A DNA stretch of 42,874 nt from a virus: positions 1 to 42,874 of IMG/VR virus record IMGVR_UViG_3300042691_036017, one strand, 5' to 3'. The notes under the pieces were generated by a model. The model made no database searches, had not been told where the DNA came from, and saw only the letters and a list, made by a program, of their open reading frames with translations. Made by a program: the position numbers and the translations under genes. Position 1 is the first letter of the stretch; the number at the start of each line of letters is the position of its first letter. Positions 22,494 to 30,821 of this stretch are shown piece after piece.

Positions 22494-23054
22494 TTACTTT
22501 CTCTGATAAATGGGTTTTATGGTACCCGGTGTAGGTTCTATTGGTTTAGTATGTGTGGCTTTAACTTTTGATTCCTTAAAACTAAAAACTTTTAACATGT
22601 AATCTAAATACGCATCAACCGTATTTGTACCTAAGTTACCATCAACAAAATCTCTTTCTTGACCAGAACTATCTTTAAATTTTAAAGGTAAACCAGCAAG
22701 TTTCACTAAATCAGACTGAAGCGATTTAATTGCTTCTACGGAAACTCCCGATTTTTTTGCCATTTCAGTTAATTGATTCATATTATATTTCCTCAATTCA
22801 ACTTTTGCTTTTTTTATTTCATTTTCTCTTTCCAATCGTCTTTCATCTGGCGATAAAGATGAAAATGGTACAGAAGAATATTTTCCTATTTTAAATAATT
22901 TATTAATAAACTCAATAGCAGGTGAACTTTCCTGACTCATAGATAGGGATATACTTTTCTGTTGTTCATCCAAATATTGTTGGTAAATAGCTGTTTTGTG
23001 CATTTCCAATATTCTGGATTTTTCATTTTGGTCTATTGTGAATATTTTTTTCAT
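22494..23054 (-). CDS. Tagged phage protein, probably virion-associated
   Basis: 186 residues. The N-terminus MKKIFTIDQNEKSRILEMHK belongs to a second type of phage tag (x-I-x-x-x-E-x-x-R-I), with I-L-E and L-D-E sites. The remainder is helical and charged (PDERRLERENEIKKAKVEL) with a C-terminal region DAYLDYMLKVFSF. It has an ATATTTATA motif upstream and belongs to the leftward block of tagged genes to 28872. Function unknown. Confidence 0.65.
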   Translation of the reverse strand: MKKIFTIDQNEKSRILEMHKTAIYQQYLDEQQKSISLSMSQESSPAIEFINKLFKIGKYSSVPFSSLSPDERRLERENEIKKAKVELRKYNMNQLTEMAKKSGVSVEAIKSLQSDLVKLAGLPLKFKDSSGQERDFVDGNLGTNTVDAYLDYMLKVFSFKESKVKATHTKPIEPTPGTIKPIYQRK

Positions 23055-23066
23055 TTTCCCTTTTTA

Positions 23067-23075
23067 TATAAATAT
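23067..23075 (-). promoter_or_regulatory. ATATTTATA promoter-like motif
   Basis: Minus-strand ATATTTATATAAAAAG, 13 bases before the tagged gene at 23054. Confidence 0.5.
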
Positions 23076-23095
23076 TTGTATTATACAAAAACAAC

Positions 23096-23127
23096 AATCC
23101 CCCACCATTTAATTTTGATAGGGGATT
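23096..23127 (-). terminator. Probable terminator after the 720-residue protein gene
   Basis: AATCCCC (23096-23102) pairs with GGGGATT (23121-23127) around an AT-rich loop; on the minus strand a TTGTTGTTTTTG tract follows. Confidence 0.6.
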
Positions 23128-23151
23128 ATTTATGTTGTGTATGTCGGAATT

Positions 23152-25314
23152 TTAAGAACCCATTAAGTTTTGTTTCAATTGTCCTGTTACGTCAGAGAAC
23201 TTAGAACTAACTTTTGATAATTGGGGACAAACAAAACTCAATAATTTATCTTCAACTACCTTAACTAATTCAGATTTATCTCTAAATAAGAGGTCAGAAA
23301 TTGAGTTTCTAATGAGATCTTCAATGTAGTTTGTTTCACCAGTTTTACTCATTTTCTTTCTAAAAACTGTGTTTACAATTGTTTCAGCAATCCATTTAAC
23401 TAATGTATTACAATCACCAGATAGTATTTTACCAATATTATCTAAATCGAAGCTAGCAAATCCGGTAATTAATAGATTTGATAAATAACTATCTTTTGGT
23501 ACATTTAATTTCTCTAATATCCAAGCCATTAATCTTTCTTGTAAAGTATCCGCAAAACCACCAAAACCTAATTTACCTAAGAAATTAAACCAGTTTTCTT
23601 GAATTAAATTTTCATTAAATCCTTGTTCCTTTAAGAAATTAGCTTCACTAATTAAAGATTCAAATAATTGATTGTAATCTGATTGAGTTTTTAAACCATT
23701 AGATGCTTCAACCAAAACGTATAATCTGTTTTTGATTATTTTGTTTTCTTTAATAAGTCTTTGTTTCTTCGTTTTTTCAACTATTAAGTTTTCTTTAATC
23801 ATATTTTTTAAATTTTTCGTTGATTCCATTTTTAATTTTCTACCTTCTTTTCCGAGTTTTTTACATGATTCGGTTACATCGGCAAAAGGTATTCTATATT
23901 CACCAGCACTTGCTGATCTTAGGTCAACAATTATTCTATCAGCACTTTTTTCTTGTGGTGTTCTAAACATTCTCTTGAAACGTGTCTCATCTTTATTAAT
24001 CAACTTACATTGATTATTGCAAGCCATAAGAAACTTTTTAGTTCGTTCTGTTGAACTTTGGTCGATTGGTTTTTTACCTAAGAAATTTTTATACCATTGA
24101 AATAATGCTGTTAAACATTTTTCATCATTAATGTCTTCTATTTTTGTACTTATAGTAGAAGTGTCTATACCAGATTTAACGCTGGGCCAAATATACACAA
24201 GAATGCTTTCAGAAGTATTCCCTTGGGGGAATGATTGTATTAATTCTTTTAATGGAATTTGTTTGAAGCTACTTCTTTGTGATGTGGGATCATTTAATTG
24301 GTCTATTGAATTATCCTTACCTATTTCATCAATTGGATAGTTAATGAAATTATCAGATTTGACCATAGATGTTATTGTATTTGGGTCAAGATCGGTATAC
24401 TTATCTGGATAAGTTTGTTTTAAAAGTTTAAGACCTTCTTTAAAGGTATAAAAAGCGTTTGATTGATAACCATTTTTAAGGGCGCTTAAAATTCCTTTAT
24501 AAATAGAATTTATTCTATTTTCATCGGGCGGATTATCAAGAATTCCGAGATTCCTAAGAAATTGATTGTTAGTCTGTGTACCAGCTTGTTGTTGTGTGGT
24601 TGTTGTTTGTGTACCTGCTTGTTGTGTACCTGTTGGTGTGGCGGCTTGTTGTTGTGTGGTTACCGCTTGTTTTTTTCTTGATGTAATAATTTGTTCCACC
24701 ATTTCTTTTTTTTCTGGTTGAGTGTTTGTTTCATCAGGTATAAAATCTGCAAGTTCATATGTTCCGCGATCAGTTTCCGCATTATTAACATATTTTCTCC
24801 AAGTATTATTTTTAAAGAAATAATAAAATCCTTGCCCAATCGGTTCGGAATCACCATCAATTAAATTCGCAGCTTTTTTATAAGCAAGTTGACCAGTTTT
24901 AGCTTTTATTAATGAACCACCACTAAATGTACCATTTTTTATATTTTCTTCAAACCATTTTTGTTCTTCGGATTTTTCTTCCGTTTTTGTTTTTTCGGGT
25001 TCGGGGGTACTAAGTTTAGTTCCAGATTTTTTATATTCTTCACCATAAGAATTCCAAGCTGCGGTTGTTTTTGGACCAAATCTTCCATAACCACCGGCTT
25101 TGTTTAAAACACCGTTTGGATAACCTGTTGCCCAACCCGGATGAGTTTTATCCAACCAATCTTGGAATTTTTTAACACCATCAACATTACCTAAAAATTC
25201 AGGAATTGATGACGGTCTTGGTGTTTGAGTTGTTCCAGTTCCGGTTCCACTTGCGCGAGGTGGTTTGCCACTAGGTGTTGGCGGTTTACCTTCTTTAATT
25301 ATTATAGGTTTCAT
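23152..25314 (-). CDS. Large virion-type protein with peptidoglycan-binding-like module
   Basis: 720 residues. It begins MKPIIIKEGKPPTPSG, a short tag with an I-K-E site, then a low-complexity linker. Residues 45-92 (VKKFQDWLDKTHPGW ... YGRFGPKTTAAWNSYG) look like a peptidoglycan-binding-1 type module. A Gln/Thr-rich linker lies at about 217-248. The middle part (250-500) is globular and of unknown type. Residues 500-545 hold repeated KNLKNMIKENLIVE and RLIKENKIIKNRL segments resembling a second internal tag. The last 170 residues are helical. Head-internal or ejected protein with wall-binding ability is the best guess. Start codon overlaps the upstream stop as TAATG. Confidence 0.65.
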   Translation of the reverse strand: MKPIIIKEGKPPTPSGKPPRASGTGTGTTQTPRPSSIPEFLGNVDGVKKFQDWLDKTHPGWATGYPNGVLNKAGGYGRFGPKTTAAWNSYGEEYKKSGTKLSTPEPEKTKTEEKSEEQKWFEENIKNGTFSGGSLIKAKTGQLAYKKAANLIDGDSEPIGQGFYYFFKNNTWRKYVNNAETDRGTYELADFIPDETNTQPEKKEMVEQIITSRKKQAVTTQQQAATPTGTQQAGTQTTTTQQQAGTQTNNQFLRNLGILDNPPDENRINSIYKGILSALKNGYQSNAFYTFKEGLKLLKQTYPDKYTDLDPNTITSMVKSDNFINYPIDEIGKDNSIDQLNDPTSQRSSFKQIPLKELIQSFPQGNTSESILVYIWPSVKSGIDTSTISTKIEDINDEKCLTALFQWYKNFLGKKPIDQSSTERTKKFLMACNNQCKLINKDETRFKRMFRTPQEKSADRIIVDLRSASAGEYRIPFADVTESCKKLGKEGRKLKMESTKNLKNMIKENLIVEKTKKQRLIKENKIIKNRLYVLVEASNGLKTQSDYNQLFESLISEANFLKEQGFNENLIQENWFNFLGKLGFGGFADTLQERLMAWILEKLNVPKDSYLSNLLITGFASFDLDNIGKILSGDCNTLVKWIAETIVNTVFRKKMSKTGETNYIEDLIRNSISDLLFRDKSELVKVVEDKLLSFVCPQLSKVSSKFSDVTGQLKQNLMGS

Positions 25315-25994
25315 TATTGTACGAATATAAATTTATTTCCTTCAAGTTTATAATTAAATCTAGCTTTATTCTCATCAATTACATAATATAAGTCACCTTC
25401 AATACCAAAGACTTCATTACCTTTAAAATCATTTGCCCAATCATTTTTAACAAATGTTTTAAATAATTCAAAGTTGTTATTATTTGTTTGTTGTGGTGGA
25501 TTATTTGTTTGTTGTGGCGAATTATCATATTTGTCTTTAAGATTTGAAAAGACATCAACAAAATTAATCCATTCATCGTCATAATCAATATCATCATCAA
25601 TCCACGTAAAAAAATTATCGCCTTGACCATATCGTGTTTCAAAAAATGCATTAACCGCACATAAATCACCAAAAGTCCCTACTGATAATTTATCTAACCC
25701 CTCTTTTACTTTATCTAAATCTGTTCCAGTTGGAATTCCAAGAGTAGCCCTTGAAAATGCATCATAAAAAGTACGTGCAATAATTTTAATCTCTTCATCA
25801 GTAAATGTTTTAGTTTTTAATACTTCTGTTGTGCAAGCATCTAAAATTTTTTCAACATCTTCGGGATGACCTTCATTTAAAAGACCTTTTATTTTTTCCT
25901 CATTTTCAGTTAACGTCATATCATTTTTATATGACATAAGGAGTTTAACTCTATTAAGAGATTCCAAACCCTCATCTAATTTATATTTTTCCAT
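25314..25994 (-). CDS. Tagged phage protein
   Basis: 226 residues from MEKYKLDEGLESLNRVKLLM; this ATG is preferred because an ATATTTATA motif lies 17 bases upstream and the longer frame would start inside the next gene. The tag ends with MTLTENEEKI, giving an L-T-E site. The rest has a helical domain (DVEKILDACTTEVLKTKTF), a Gln/Asn spacer with duplicated PQQTNN and a C-terminal domain (GNEVFGIEGDLYYVIDENKA). Stop and next start overlap in TAATG, so it is coupled to the 720-residue protein. Function unknown. Confidence 0.65.
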   Translation of the reverse strand: MEKYKLDEGLESLNRVKLLMSYKNDMTLTENEEKIKGLLNEGHPEDVEKILDACTTEVLKTKTFTDEEIKIIARTFYDAFSRATLGIPTGTDLDKVKEGLDKLSVGTFGDLCAVNAFFETRYGQGDNFFTWIDDDIDYDDEWINFVDVFSNLKDKYDNSPQQTNNPPQQTNNNNFELFKTFVKNDWANDFKGNEVFGIEGDLYYVIDENKARFNYKLEGNKFIFVQ

Positions 25995-26011
25995 AATTAA
26001 AAAGTTTTTTA

Positions 26012-26020
26012 TATAAATAT
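26012..26020 (-). promoter_or_regulatory. ATATTTATA promoter-like motif
   Basis: Minus-strand ATATTTATATAAAAAAC, 17 bases before the gene starting at 25994. Confidence 0.5.
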
Positions 26021-26026
26021 ATCGAC

Positions 26027-26728
26027 TTATAATAAAGTATTTGCTTTTCCGCGAGTTAAATCTGTTGACCATTTATTTTTTTGGTCAATTGTATTTGCTT
26101 TACCTCTTTTTATTGGATAAGTTTCAGACCATTTTTGTTTTGGATTAGTCGGATTTGCCGGTCCTCTTTTTACACCGCTATCCCATTTTGTTACCGCAGG
26201 ATATGCTGGGTTTTCACCACTTGTTGGTTCTTGTTCTTTTAATTCACTGCTTTTTTTTAAAATTTTTCCTATTATACTACCGCCAATTTTAATCCCATCT
26301 GGTAAATTTTTTATTTTTGTCCCACCAATTCTCAAATCACCACTAACATTAAGATCGTTAGGTAAAAATTTAATTCCAGTACCAGATAAATCTAAATTAC
26401 CTATAACATTAAGATTTTTTGGTAAAGCAATTAATTGTTCACAACCATATAAAATAAAAGACCCATTTATGGTAAGATTATCTGGTAAAAATTCAATATC
26501 CCCAAAGATGAATTGAATTCCTCCATTAATAATAACCTTATCATATTGTTGATTAAAAACCCTTGTTAATTTCTCAGAATCATTTCTAAATACATTTTTA
26601 AGAATCATTTTAAAATATTCTGGATTCTTATTAAAAATTCTTCTGTTATTTTTTTCTTCTTCTTGCTCAAGAAGGACCTTTCTAACAATCCTATATAAAT
26701 CTGATTCTGTTAATTTTATCTTTTTCAT
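26027..26728 (-). CDS. Tagged leucine-rich-repeat-like protein with C-terminal W/RG repeats
   Basis: 233 residues from MKKIKL; an ATG six bases earlier is possible but lies in the promoter-like TATTTATGG. The tag KIKLTESDLYRIVRKVLLE matches those at 221 and 42465. Residues 30-75 are the shared linker, and residues 76-160 hold four degenerate LPDNLxVxGxLxL repeats. Residues 180-233 carry three copies of a roughly 18-residue unit, KWDSGVKRGPANPT, KWSETYPIKRGKANT, KWSTDLTRGKANT. The C-terminal repeats are absent from the paralogues. Probably packaged; function unknown. Confidence 0.72.
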   Translation of the reverse strand: MKKIKLTESDLYRIVRKVLLEQEEEKNNRRIFNKNPEYFKMILKNVFRNDSEKLTRVFNQQYDKVIINGGIQFIFGDIEFLPDNLTINGSFILYGCEQLIALPKNLNVIGNLDLSGTGIKFLPNDLNVSGDLRIGGTKIKNLPDGIKIGGSIIGKILKKSSELKEQEPTSGENPAYPAVTKWDSGVKRGPANPTNPKQKWSETYPIKRGKANTIDQKNKWSTDLTRGKANTLL

Positions 26729-26764
26729 AACCATAAATAGTTTGGTTTATGAAAAATATGAATT

Positions 26765-27127
26765 TTAAAATATAACAGCGGTAGGAATCTTATCCGGATT
26801 ATCCAAATAAAATTCATTTATAAATGTCTTTAAATCTTCTTCTTGAATATCGTATATGTTTGTATCATTATCATAATGTGAGTCGTCCATATCCTCATCA
26901 CTATATTCGTTGTTTACTTCCTCAAAAATATCATAATCATCAGAAAAAACGTTAAACCCATATTCTTCAATTAATGAAATATCAAAAGTGTCTTCTCTTA
27001 TTTCAGAATCAGAATCTGTAGCAAATCTAAATTGCACTTCAATTGTTTTCGAAGATTCAATTATGTACTGCGAAACAATTTCTTTAACTTCCATATCAAT
27101 ACTTCTTAATTCGATTGAACATTTCAA
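26765..27127 (-). CDS. Acidic hypothetical protein
   Basis: 120 residues if the first ATG is used; a second start at residue 12 (MEVKEIVSQY) would avoid most of the overlap with the upstream gene. The central part is very acidic (EEVNNEYSDEDMDDSHYDND), and the end KTFINEFYLDNPDKIPTAVIF is compact. No family was recognised. DNA-mimic proteins are similarly acidic, but that is only a possibility. Confidence 0.55.
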   Translation of the reverse strand: MKCSIELRSIDMEVKEIVSQYIIESSKTIEVQFRFATDSDSEIREDTFDISLIEEYGFNVFSDDYDIFEEVNNEYSDEDMDDSHYDNDTNIYDIQEEDLKTFINEFYLDNPDKIPTAVIF

Positions 27128-27527
27128 TGATTAAATTTCTTTGAGTGTTGAAACTTTCTTTAAGGTCTTCATCAATCTCTTCAAAGGTTTCAGCTTCACA
27201 CTGCTCACAAACCTCATCTTCCTCAACATAATCAAATTTATCACCAAGTTCCGCTGTTTTATAGTTACATTCACAAACTTCTTCATTTAACCCGCATTGT
27301 TCACAAACCTTAACCTTTTCTTCATTTATTCCGAAGTTTTTGTATGTACTAACATTACCTTTATTACTTAAAGTAATACCTCCCTTATCTTTTGCTAAAT
27401 CTTCAATTGTTAAAGGTTGTGAGTTTGATGTTTTGCTTAAAGTGACATAACCATCATAAAGAGTCTTATGTTGATTTTTAATTGCGTCTCTTTCTTCGTT
27501 TGAGATGTTAAAAAAGTATGCGTTCAT
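27096..27527 (-). CDS. Tagged protein with cysteine-pair motifs
   Basis: 143 residues. N-terminus MNAYFFNISNEERDAIKNQH is the second tag type (F-x-I-x-x-x-E-R-x-x-I), also seen at 23054. Two zinc-ribbon-like pairs follow: CEQCGLNEEVCEC near 75 and CEQC near 108, surrounded by acidic residues. The C-terminus is a helix (NLIIEMFNRIKKY). Possibly a small metal-binding virion or regulatory protein. It overlaps the acidic gene by 32 bases. Confidence 0.6.
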   Translation of the reverse strand: MNAYFFNISNEERDAIKNQHKTLYDGYVTLSKTSNSQPLTIEDLAKDKGGITLSNKGNVSTYKNFGINEEKVKVCEQCGLNEEVCECNYKTAELGDKFDYVEEDEVCEQCEAETFEEIDEDLKESFNTQRNLIIEMFNRIKKY

Positions 27528-27569
27528 GGTAATAAATTTAATAATAAATATGCGTTAATTAGAAAAAAA

Positions 27570-27839
27570 TTATTCCAAAATTTTAATAATAAGTTCGGAC
27601 GTTCCTTTTATTACTCGATGAAACATTTCTTTAGGAATAAAGATTTTTTCATTTTTAGCCAAACATTTTGGTAATTCATTATCCAATTGGAGTTTCCAAT
27701 CGTTTTCATTTAATGCAATTACAGTCCTATCCTTTTTATCACGATGCCATTTTAACTCAATAGGGTCAATATCATCGGAAAATTTCCGAATCATAACATC
27801 ATTTTCTATTATTTGTGAATAAGGTCTTTCCATTACCAA
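27570..27839 (-). CDS. Cupin-like small protein
   Basis: 89 residues. Segments IELKWHRDKKDRTVIAL, WKLQLDNELPKCLAKNEKIF and IPKEMFHRVIKGTSELIIKI correspond to the two beta motifs of a small single-domain cupin, with His in KWHRD and MFHRV as possible metal ligands. Proteins of this size and pattern occur in large phages; the ligand is unknown. The start overlaps the upstream gene, so it is part of the leftward operon from 28872. Confidence 0.55.
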   Translation of the reverse strand: MVMERPYSQIIENDVMIRKFSDDIDPIELKWHRDKKDRTVIALNENDWKLQLDNELPKCLAKNEKIFIPKEMFHRVIKGTSELIIKILE

Positions 27840-28390
27840 TAACCCGGATATGTTTTACCTCCCCACAAGTGACCATAACGATTTACTCTGCAAGCCCAAT
27901 ATCCTGCGGTCATTCTATCTTTTTTATCTTTGCATCGATGTCTTGATGCGAATCTTTTTCTAGCTTCAGGATTTGAAACTTTCGCACTTAATCCTGTTGT
28001 ATCACCAAAACTAATTTTTTTAACTTTTCCAGTTTTTGGGTTTTTAACGTATACATAATATTTTTTTGAACCCCCACGCATAGGATATCCAATCCTAACG
28101 TCTTTTCCTTGGTACTCAGCTTCGATTAAAAATTCAATTTCCTCTATTGGAAGATCCAAAGGAACAATGTTTCCTTCATATTCATCCCACATACCGATAT
28201 CGGTACTTTCATATAGCTCTCTGTCAACACCATTTAATTCAATTTCTTCAGAATCATAAAGATTTCTTACTTCGGTTATTAAATTAAAATATGATTCAGA
28301 ACCATGTCTGAAAACATTCTCGGTTATTTGAATATCATTTTCTAAATGATAATTTAAGTTTTCGGAAATTATTGTTTTTTTCATTTTCAT
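27833..28390 (-). CDS. Phage protein with DUF5872-like C-terminal domain
   Basis: 185 residues. The first part is acidic and variable, with a possible tag (MKKTIISENLNYHLE). The last 85 residues (KKYYVYVKNPKTGKVKKISF, then ARKRFASRHRC, CKDKKDRMTAGYWACRVNRY) match from memory a small basic domain found in marine myoviruses and algal viruses, rich in Lys, Arg and with two cysteines. It probably binds nucleic acid or is a virion component. Start codons at 28390 and 28384 are both possible; the first overlaps the upstream gene. Confidence 0.6.
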   Translation of the reverse strand: MKMKKTIISENLNYHLENDIQITENVFRHGSESYFNLITEVRNLYDSEEIELNGVDRELYESTDIGMWDEYEGNIVPLDLPIEEIEFLIEAEYQGKDVRIGYPMRGGSKKYYVYVKNPKTGKVKKISFGDTTGLSAKVSNPEARKRFASRHRCKDKKDRMTAGYWACRVNRYGHLWGGKTYPGYW

Positions 28391-28872
28391 TCTATATTTG
28401 TTGATTCGATATCTGAACTATCAGAATCTTCTTGAATAAGGTCGCCATCCCAAGCATCGGTAGTACCCTGATTAATATCAAAGATTAGTGCCTCTCTAGC
28501 ATGATTATAATCATACGCTTGAAATGTGTGTCTATATGTTCTAGTCCAGACTTCGGTTGTTGTTTGTGTGACATCAAAACTAAAATCTTTTAATTCAGGA
28601 ATAAAAATCGTTTCTTCGTTAAGTTTATTTTCTTTTATTAAATCAATGTTTTCTAGCACCAATAATGTATAAAATGATAATTCATCCAAATCATAATGGT
28701 CAATGCTTAACGCACTTGATGCTTTTTCTAATAAATCAAGCCATTCACCGGGAACATTAAAATCAAGATTTTCCAATTCATCCATTGGTATATTTCTTTT
28801 TAGGCTTACATTATAGAGTGCTTTAGCTATCTTTACTAAGGTTTGTTTGTCGCGTTCTCTTCCTTTCTTCAT
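28387..28872 (-). CDS. Hypothetical protein
   Basis: 161 residues. A basic N-terminus (MKKGRERDKQTLVKIAKALY) is followed by an acidic helical middle (LENLDFNVPGEWLDLLEKA) and a beta-rich segment FSFDVTQTTTEVWTRTYRHT. The first gene of a leftward operon of four, with overlapping ends. No family was recognised. Confidence 0.55.
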   Translation of the reverse strand: MKKGRERDKQTLVKIAKALYNVSLKRNIPMDELENLDFNVPGEWLDLLEKASSALSIDHYDLDELSFYTLLVLENIDLIKENKLNEETIFIPELKDFSFDVTQTTTEVWTRTYRHTFQAYDYNHAREALIFDINQGTTDAWDGDLIQEDSDSSDIESTNIE

Positions 28873-28885
28873 TTGTTTTTTTACA

Positions 28886-28901
28886 TATAAATATATTTAT
28901 A
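28886..28901. promoter_or_regulatory. Divergent ATATTTATA promoter-like palindrome
   Basis: TATAAATATATTTATA gives the motif on both strands; the leftward copy is 13 bases before the start at 28872. The rightward copy is only three bases before the start at 28905, so the rightward gene would have almost no leader. Confidence 0.45.
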
Positions 28902-28904
28902 AAT

Positions 28905-29315
28905 ATGAATCTATCAAAAATTTTAAATAAAGAAACATTATCTGAAATTGTTAACTTTCTAAAAGAAAGAGGTTTAGATAATGATGAAATACGTTTTGGT
29001 ATTAATAATGCAACAAATCTTCTTAAAGACGTACCAAAAAAATTTAAAATATATCGAATTATTTATTTAAATAATCCATCTGAATTAGATAAAGAAAAAT
29101 TAGGCGCTCATTGGACCTTAAATAAGGAAAACCTACTTGAGTCGTACCGTATAATGGATGAAAAAAATTATTGCTTAGTCACAGCAAATGTAAGTGAAGA
29201 AAGAGTTATTCTTAGAAGAACATTTGAATTAAATGCTGAATATCCAAATGAGATGGAAATATTAATTGATAATGATGGGAAAAATTTAGATGTTGTTAGT
29301 ATTGAATGTTTTTAA
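28905..29315 (+). CDS. Possible ADP-ribosyltransferase-like protein
   Basis: 136 residues. A helical start (MNLSKILNKETLSEIVNFLK) is followed by KKFKIYRIIYLNN, KLGAHWTLNKENL and NEMEILIDND. The order Arg in a strand, a W-T segment and an E-x-E near the end is that of small R-S-E type ADP-ribosyltransferases, which phages use to modify host proteins, but the S-T-S motif is not clear. Without structural comparison this stays a suggestion. It stands alone on the plus strand. Confidence 0.4.
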   Translation: MNLSKILNKETLSEIVNFLKERGLDNDEIRFGINNATNLLKDVPKKFKIYRIIYLNNPSELDKEKLGAHWTLNKENLLESYRIMDEKNYCLVTANVSEERVILRRTFELNAEYPNEMEILIDNDGKNLDVVSIECF

Positions 29316-29548
29316 TCGGGTTTAATCGTTTTCCAATTTGTTATTTTACCAGAAGGTAATTTTTCTGCTAACCAAATACAAATTTCTTGTTTTTTACCAG
29401 TCAATTTACAAATACGATATAGATATGGTATTTTATATCGTTCACCCTTTTTTTGAGGTAATTCAAAAGTAATTTTATGACGAATATAATATTCCCAAAT
29501 GTGAATGTTCAATTTGTCCATAAGAATGGCAAAAAGGGAACGTTTCAT
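29312..29548 (-). CDS. Small basic hypothetical protein
   Basis: 78 residues, basic, with IWEYYIRHKITFELPQKKGE and CKLTGKKQEICIWLAEKLPS. The stop overlaps that of the convergent gene by four bases. Probably soluble; no family was recognised. Confidence 0.5.
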   Translation of the reverse strand: MKRSLFAILMDKLNIHIWEYYIRHKITFELPQKKGERYKIPYLYRICKLTGKKQEICIWLAEKLPSGKITNWKTIKPD

Positions 29549-29598
29549 GACAACTGGGAATCATTTTATTATTGGTTTAGTTTTTTTTAATAAATATA

Positions 29599-30282
29599 CT
29601 AATCTCTATTAAAATCATTCGTCTCAATATCAAAATCTTTTTCAAGAACACAATGTTGTATTGTCTTTACAGTAAAATGCATCATACCGTCAGTTGGGTC
29701 ATAATCACAGTTAATAGCATCTTTTAATTCCATATCACTTGGAAGTTCGGTATAACCACCAAAAGGGTTAAATCTTTTAATGATTCCCTTATGTGCTTTG
29801 CGAATATCAAATGCTTGAATACCATACGACGAATCGGCACCCCAAACACAACCAGCAACAAAAATGATTGGTAGATATTTTGTTTTTTCAATATCTTCTT
29901 TTTTTATTCCTTTTACTTCTTGATCACCAAGATAAACTTCATACCTAGAATCTTCAGCACGTTTAATCTTATGAACTTTTGGTTGGTAATAATGAACAGG
30001 ACAAAACCCATATTCATTATATTCTTCACCACCGATATCCTCACATGAAGGAAGTTTCATAATACGAGTCATAACATATTTTGGTGAAAATAAAGCGTAC
30101 CAATTACCATCTTCACCAACAAAAGGAATAAATGTTGTATTACCTCCGGTTGGATAATTTCTGGTATATTCACCAATTTTTTTCTTTTTATCAAAAACTT
30201 CAACTAACTGATGATTCCAATAACCGGTTTCTTCTCGATTAATGACTTTAGCTTCGACCCTGTATTCGTGTTTTGTTGCCAT
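29599..30282 (-). CDS. Conserved hypothetical protein
   Basis: 227 residues, beta-rich. It contains a NYPTGGNTTFIPF segment near 42, FSPKYVMTRIMKLPSCEDIGG near 65, and FVAGCVWGADSSYGIQAFDI near 141. The last of these recurs, as far as I recall, in uncharacterised bacterial proteins. No catalytic signature is evident. It is followed by the gene at 30288 with an eight-base gap on the opposite side and is read leftward. Confidence 0.55.
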   Translation of the reverse strand: MATKHEYRVEAKVINREETGYWNHQLVEVFDKKKKIGEYTRNYPTGGNTTFIPFVGEDGNWYALFSPKYVMTRIMKLPSCEDIGGEEYNEYGFCPVHYYQPKVHKIKRAEDSRYEVYLGDQEVKGIKKEDIEKTKYLPIIFVAGCVWGADSSYGIQAFDIRKAHKGIIKRFNPFGGYTELPSDMELKDAINCDYDPTDGMMHFTVKTIQHCVLEKDFDIETNDFNRD

Positions 30283-30287
30283 ATTAA

Positions 30288-30602
30288 TTAATAATTTATT
30301 TCTTTTTCAATTGACGTTTCAATAAAAACATCATAACGACTGCAAATATACATAAAAAAACCATGCTTATCCACTGAAACTTTTCTAATGAAAGAATTTT
30401 TAAATTCCAAACCATTAACTTTAAAATTATAATCACCATCATCAATATGTTTTTCGGAATAAAAAACAAATTCTGGTAAGTCATCACCATAATCATTATT
30501 GAGTTTTAAAAACTTATTTATTTTTCTTTTTTTTGAAAGTAATACGTTTTTAACTTCTTCAGCGTTATGATTTGTTGTTACAATTTTAAGATTTTTTGTC
30601 AT
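30288..30602 (-). CDS. Hypothetical protein
   Basis: 104 residues from MTKNLKIVTTNHNAEEVKNV; a longer frame would run through tRNA-Val and is rejected. Segments KKRKINKFLKLNNDYGDDLP and DKHGFFMYICSRYDVFIETS suggest an alpha-beta fold. It begins 16 bases after the tRNA-Val 3' end, so it may share the tRNA transcript. Confidence 0.55.
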   Translation of the reverse strand: MTKNLKIVTTNHNAEEVKNVLLSKKRKINKFLKLNNDYGDDLPEFVFYSEKHIDDGDYNFKVNGLEFKNSFIRKVSVDKHGFFMYICSRYDVFIETSIEKEINY

Positions 30603-30617
30603 GTTTATTATTTCTTG

Positions 30618-30692
30618 TAGTTCCTTTCGGACTCGAACCGAAAACCTTTTCCACGTCAAGGAAACGCTCTGAACCAATTGAGCTAAGGAACT
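30618..30692 (-). tRNA. tRNA-Val(GAC)
   Basis: Acceptor AGTTCCT/AGGAACT, D-stem GCTC/GAGC, anticodon stem TTTCC/GGAAA with loop TTGACGT, T-arm TTCGG-TTCGAGT-CCGAA. Its acceptor stem is identical to that of tRNA-Val(UAC) at 35650, indicating duplication and anticodon change. Confidence 0.93.
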
Positions 30693-30731
30693 GTTAACAA
30701 AGGGGGTTAATGATAACCCCATTTGTTTTCT

Positions 30732-30798
30732 ACCAACCTAAATCTTTCGAAACTTTGCCATGTCACCTGTAAATAGTGACACTTATTCAGAAGTTGGT
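30732..30798 (-). ncRNA. tRNA-sized structured element
   Basis: Terminal stem ACCAAC (30732-30737)/GTTGGT (30793-30798) with an internal hairpin GTCAC-CTGTAAATA-GTGAC (30762-30780) and a TTTCGAAA string at T-loop position on the minus strand. The D-arm is missing, so it is not a normal tRNA; a decayed tRNA is the simplest reading. Confidence 0.35.
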
Positions 30799-30821
30799 GG
30801 ACCCGGTGAGGCTCTTTTTTG

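Noticed and set aside
30732-30798. The minus strand of this element can be drawn with a 7-base loop containing UUA, which would be a TAA-reading suppressor tRNA and might read through the intein stop codon.
   Set aside because: The D-arm is missing, the T-stem is mismatched, and most genes in the window end in TAA, so general TAA suppression is implausible.
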